Positions 61,345 through 64,000 of a stretch of 64,000 nt of DNA are shown one piece after another (the stretch's first letter is position 1; every line of letters starts with the position of its first letter). A model generated the notes under the pieces. It saw only the letters and a program-made list of their open reading frames with translations, did no database searches and was not told the DNA's origin. Origin of the DNA: Vibrio atlanticus (GTDB lineage Bacteria; Pseudomonadota; Gammaproteobacteria; Enterobacterales; Vibrionaceae); the NCBI RefSeq assembly GCF_024347315.1, contig NZ_AP025460.1, positions 3,224,001-3,288,000 of the forward strand, given 5' to 3'. The translations under genes were made by a program, and so were the position numbers.

Positions 61345-62709
61345 CTAAGCGAGAAACTCCCCTTTCTTCCACTGAGAAACAAACAACACACCAAGACCAA
61401 TGCCACGCATCGCCATAAAACTCAACATTGCTAGCCACAGCGCATGGTTTTCTAAACCTGAGGCCAAGTAGAAAATTACAAAGAAGCTGCAGGTCGCCAC
61501 GAACATGCTATTGCGCATATCCTTGCCCTTGGTTGCCCCCACAAAAATGCCATCGAGTAGGAAGCACCACATAGAAACAAGCGGCATTGCAATCAACCAT
61601 GGTAAATACACTTCAGCTTGGCTCTTAACGTCTGAGATTGTGGTGATCATATTAATCAAGCTAGACCCCGCTATCGCAAACACAATAGTAAGCACCAAGC
61701 AGATATTGAAACTCCAGAAGAAGGTGCCAATCAATGATTGGTTTAACTCGTATTTATCTTTCGCGCCAATCGCTTTACCCACCATGGCTTCCATAGCATA
61801 GGCAAAGCCATCCATCCCATAAGAGATAATCATCAAGAAGCTCATCAACACCGCATTTGCGGCCACAACATCATCACCAAAGCTTGCACCTTGGAAAGTC
61901 ATAAAAGTAAAAGTCGCTTGTAGGCATAATGAACGCAGAAAGATATCGCGATTCAGTTTTACGAAACGACTCAAACCTTGGCTGGTTTTCTTAAGCAGCT
62001 CCCATGGCGATGGTAACTGCTTCTTCACCCAGATTCGGTAAACACAAATCAGGCCAAATGTTAGACCGGCATAATCAGCCATTACAGATGCCAATGCTGC
62101 GCCTTCCACTTGCCACCCTAATCCTATAACAAAAACGATATCCAAAACGATATTGGTGATATTGGTGATATTGGTGATGATCACCATCCACATTGGCGCT
62201 TTAGCATTTTGGGTTCCGAGCAACCAACCTAAAATTACAAAGTTAGTTAGCGCAGCAGGTGCACTCCATGCTCGGGTCGAGAAATATTGCTGACCATAGT
62301 GTTTCACTTGATCACTGGCACTACTCAGCGAGAAAACCGCATCCGCAACAAAGCTGTGTAATAGTAAAAAGACGCCTGCGAACCCTAAAGCCATGGTCAC
62401 GCCTTGCACGAAAACCAAGCCAAGCTGCTTGCCATCGTCCGCCCCATAAGACTGTGCGGCTAGCCCGGTCGTCGACATGCGTAAGAAACCGAGCAGCCAA
62501 AAGGTCACGCTGATCATTGTGCCACCCAGCGCCACACCACCTAAATACCAAGAATGTTCCAGATGACCGATAACCGCAGCATCGACTAAGCCCAACAGTG
62601 GAACCGTAATATTAGAAAGAACCATCGGGATCGCGATCAACAGCACTTTTTGGTGCATCGCCTGATTGGATAACGTTTGAAAAATAGTTTGGGGATTAAA
62701 TAACTTCAC
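61345..62709 (-). CDS. dinF: DinF-type MATE family efflux transporter
   Basis: Multidrug and toxin extrusion antiporter of 454 residues with about 12 membrane helices. IAIPMVLSNITVPLLGLVDAAVIGHL is the MATE N-terminal signature of the DinF branch, and linkage to lexA, one gene away, supports the name. The start is taken as GTG at 62709 because AGAGG lies five bases upstream; a GTG two codons earlier overlaps that site. A 9-base repeat present three times at 62152-62178 encodes TNI/ITN units in a membrane helix. In E. coli dinF is SOS-regulated with lexA; here a methyltransferase gene separates them. Confidence 0.9.
   Translation of the reverse strand: MKLFNPQTIFQTLSNQAMHQKVLLIAIPMVLSNITVPLLGLVDAAVIGHLEHSWYLGGVALGGTMISVTFWLLGFLRMSTTGLAAQSYGADDGKQLGLVFVQGVTMALGFAGVFLLLHSFVADAVFSLSSASDQVKHYGQQYFSTRAWSAPAALTNFVILGWLLGTQNAKAPMWMVIITNITNITNIVLDIVFVIGLGWQVEGAALASVMADYAGLTFGLICVYRIWVKKQLPSPWELLKKTSQGLSRFVKLNRDIFLRSLCLQATFTFMTFQGASFGDDVVAANAVLMSFLMIISYGMDGFAYAMEAMVGKAIGAKDKYELNQSLIGTFFWSFNICLVLTIVFAIAGSSLINMITTISDVKSQAEVYLPWLIAMPLVSMWCFLLDGIFVGATKGKDMRNSMFVATCSFFVIFYLASGLENHALWLAMLSFMAMRGIGLGVLFVSQWKKGEFLA
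62152..62178 (-). repeat. Three perfect tandem copies of a 9-base unit inside dinF
   Basis: ATTGGTGAT repeated three times without interruption. In frame it encodes ITNITNITN. Length changes would add or remove three residues without a frameshift. Confidence 0.95.
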
Positions 62710-62850
62710 GATCACCTCTTAGATTAGAGGCGATAGTTTAACCTAGTGAGTGGGCTTTCACTATGTTGTGGGGAGGTGCTTGCCTTTTATCGATAACGAA
62801 TACCTATAACGAGGCAAGTATTCAGATCCCTGCCAACAGAACCGCTAGCA

Positions 62851-63729
62851 CTACCACTTAACAAGCACTAACTGCGGCGTTAAACGCTTTTTGACCTGAG
62901 AGATTTTACAAAGAAGTCGCTGCCACAATTTCCAACGATTACACTGCTGGTCAAGTGGAGAAAACGCTTTTACCCACTGGGCCCATGGCAGCCAATTAAG
63001 GACGCTGTCTATCGGAGAAGATAAGCCATGTGAGTATTTTCCAGAACCGAGCTTTTGCCCCAGAGCACTAGAGCTTTTATCTCCAGCTAACACTAAACAC
63101 GCATGTGCGTGGGTAAAATAACGGCTCAAAGACTGAATAAAGTTCGCCGTCTGTTGTTCATTACAATCCAGCAGAGCATGTTCACACACCACCATCACTG
63201 AGGCTTGTTCTGGAATGTTCAATTCATCGAGCCAGGTCAGGTCATCCACCGATCCACACTCTAGACGGTAACGTTCATTCTTGTGAAACAGGCGTTGTCG
63301 CCAAACTAGATTCTCGGTTACATCTAATTCAACCCAATGACAGCGGCCGTTATCTAAACGGTAGAAACGGGTATCAAGCCCTGCTCCCACGTTAATTATC
63401 CAAGCATCTGGGTTATGAGATAAAAACTGTTGAACTTGAGAGTCACAAAGTTGAGTCAGTGTAGCGTAAAGGAGTTGTTGTTGGTCGAGTTCACCGGTAA
63501 GACATTCAGGTGCGAGTTGGCAACGCTTGCAGGCTTGTGCTGCAATAGGGTCATAAACAAGACCGTCATCGGCTAGACTTTCGCGGCTGCGAAACCAAAG
63601 GTGTTGAACAAGATTGGTCGGTACTTGGAATTCTTGATGTGCTGACCCGAGATCAGAAGAAGCCTTTTGATCATAGGTGTGCGACTTACGAATAAGCGGC
63701 TTCATTTGAGGTTTGGTTGGGTTTGGCAT
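62851..63729 (-). CDS. Class I SAM-dependent methyltransferase, PPM1/LCMT-like
   Basis: Protein of 292 residues. AWIINVGAGLDTRFYRLD is the SAM-binding motif I of the leucine-carboxyl / TcmP-like methyltransferases, VELDVTENLVWRQRLF the acidic motif II, and VVCEHALLDCNEQQTANFIQSL the following strand. The substrate is unknown. The N-terminus (AHQEFQVPTNLVQHLWFRSRESL and YDPIAAQAC) is typical of the same group. The third of three adjacent ATG codons (63729) has the best spacing from AGGA. It sits between lexA and dinF and has a Fur-box-like site upstream, pointing to iron-responsive expression rather than SOS. Confidence 0.8.
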   Translation of the reverse strand: MPNPTKPQMKPLIRKSHTYDQKASSDLGSAHQEFQVPTNLVQHLWFRSRESLADDGLVYDPIAAQACKRCQLAPECLTGELDQQQLLYATLTQLCDSQVQQFLSHNPDAWIINVGAGLDTRFYRLDNGRCHWVELDVTENLVWRQRLFHKNERYRLECGSVDDLTWLDELNIPEQASVMVVCEHALLDCNEQQTANFIQSLSRYFTHAHACLVLAGDKSSSALGQKLGSGKYSHGLSSPIDSVLNWLPWAQWVKAFSPLDQQCNRWKLWQRLLCKISQVKKRLTPQLVLVKW

Positions 63730-63761
63730 CATCATCTTCCTTGTATCTCGACAAAGAAGAT

Positions 63762-63780
63762 GATAATGAATATCAATTAC
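63762..63780. promoter_or_regulatory. Fur-box-like site upstream of the methyltransferase
   Basis: GATAATGAATATCAATTAC matches the 19-base Fur consensus at 14 positions, including the whole left half GATAATGA. It lies 33 bases before the ATG. Regulation by Fur is an inference. Confidence 0.55.
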
Positions 63781-63826
63781 AATAACAAGTTATTGAGAGT
63801 AAATATCAATAAGCTGTTTGCACTGA

Positions 63827-64000
63827 CTACATCCAGTCCGTGTTACGAATAATACCAACCGCAAGTCCTTCAATAGACAAGTGTTGGGATTCTAAGTCCA
63901 CGTGAATTGGAGAAAACTCTTCATTTTCAGCATGCAACAGAACGGTAGAACCTTTGCGCTCTAGGCGTTTTACCGTTACATCATCGTCGACACGAGCCAC
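63827..64000 (-). CDS. lexA: LexA repressor, C-terminal part (cut by window edge)
   Basis: The last 57 codons of the SOS repressor. The translated end [20 protein letters not shown] through [15 protein letters not shown] matches the E. coli C-terminus (VARIDDEVTVKRLKKQG ... EGLAVGVIRNGDWL). The Lys of VTVKRL is the catalytic lysine of self-cleavage. The 5' part, with the DNA-binding domain and cleavage site, is outside the window. dinF lies two genes downstream on the same strand. Confidence 0.95.
   Translation of the reverse strand: MARVDDDVTVKRLERKGSTVLLHAENEEFSPIHVDLESQHLSIEGLAVGIIRNTDWM

Noticed and set aside
53000..63800. Biosynthetic or defence cluster around the RRM, Dph6-like and methyltransferase genes
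   Set aside because: The genes are far apart, in different transcripts and embedded in conserved housekeeping order; nothing links them as a system.

Overview
The window is chromosomal DNA from a gammaproteobacterium, most likely a Vibrio. The evidence is the protein sequences (Fis, RpoB, RpoC, EF-Tu, FabR and SthA all close to their enterobacterial and vibrio homologues), the 16S-Glu-Lys-Val-23S spacer type, moderate GC content and gene order. The species cannot be settled from the sequence alone. Most of the window is housekeeping DNA and keeps the gene order known from the E. coli rif region: trmA, btuB, murI, an rRNA locus, murB, birA, coaA, four tRNAs, tufB, secE, nusG, rplKAJL, rpoBC, then rsd, nudC, hemE, yjaG, hupA, yjaH, purD, purH.

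Layout. 1-2700: end of dusB, fis, a GGDEF protein and a ZntR-like regulator. 2700-6200: purH and purD behind a probable PurR box, with an ERIC-type palindromic repeat between them. 6200-15700: DUF1481 lipoprotein, hupA, a CNNM/CBS membrane protein, an IS50-group insertion sequence sitting in the centre of a terminator palindrome, yjaG, a 2-hydroxyacid dehydrogenase, a uracil-DNA glycosylase-like protein, hemE, a possible small RNA, nudC and rsd. 15700-29700: rpoC, rpoB, rplL, rplJ (with L10 leader), rplA, rplK, nusG, secE, tufB and four tRNAs, all on the minus strand. 29800-35500: coaA, birA, murB, a GNAT protein, pssA and an IS630-family remnant.

35500-52900: three complete rRNA operons in tandem on the minus strand, at the place where E. 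coli has rrnB. They are called rrn1, rrn2 and rrn3 in order of increasing coordinate; rrn3 is transcribed first. Their spacers carry Glu-Lys-Val tRNAs, Glu only, and no tRNA respectively. rrn1 also has a trailing tRNA-Asp. 53000-64000: a small membrane-anchored RRM protein, the murI / Dph6-like / btuB group behind a cobalamin riboswitch, trmA, yijD-fabR, sthA, a DinF-type MATE transporter, a methyltransferase behind a Fur-box-like site, and the 3' end of lexA.

The genes cover transcription and translation machinery (RNA polymerase, ribosomal proteins, EF-Tu, rRNA, tRNA, Fis, NusG, Rsd), cofactor and purine synthesis (PurHD, HemE, CoaA, BirA), the cell envelope (MurB, MurI, PssA, FabR) and redox balance (SthA). 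No prophage, CRISPR array, toxin-antitoxin pair, defence island or biosynthetic cluster was seen, and I found no clear novel multi-gene system. The points most worth checking are the triple rrn array with covarying 23S helices, the candidate sRNA upstream of hemE, a palindrome that occurs at two distant sites, a promoter folded inside a terminator between nusG and rplK, the IS insertion into a perfect palindrome, and the membrane-tethered RRM protein.
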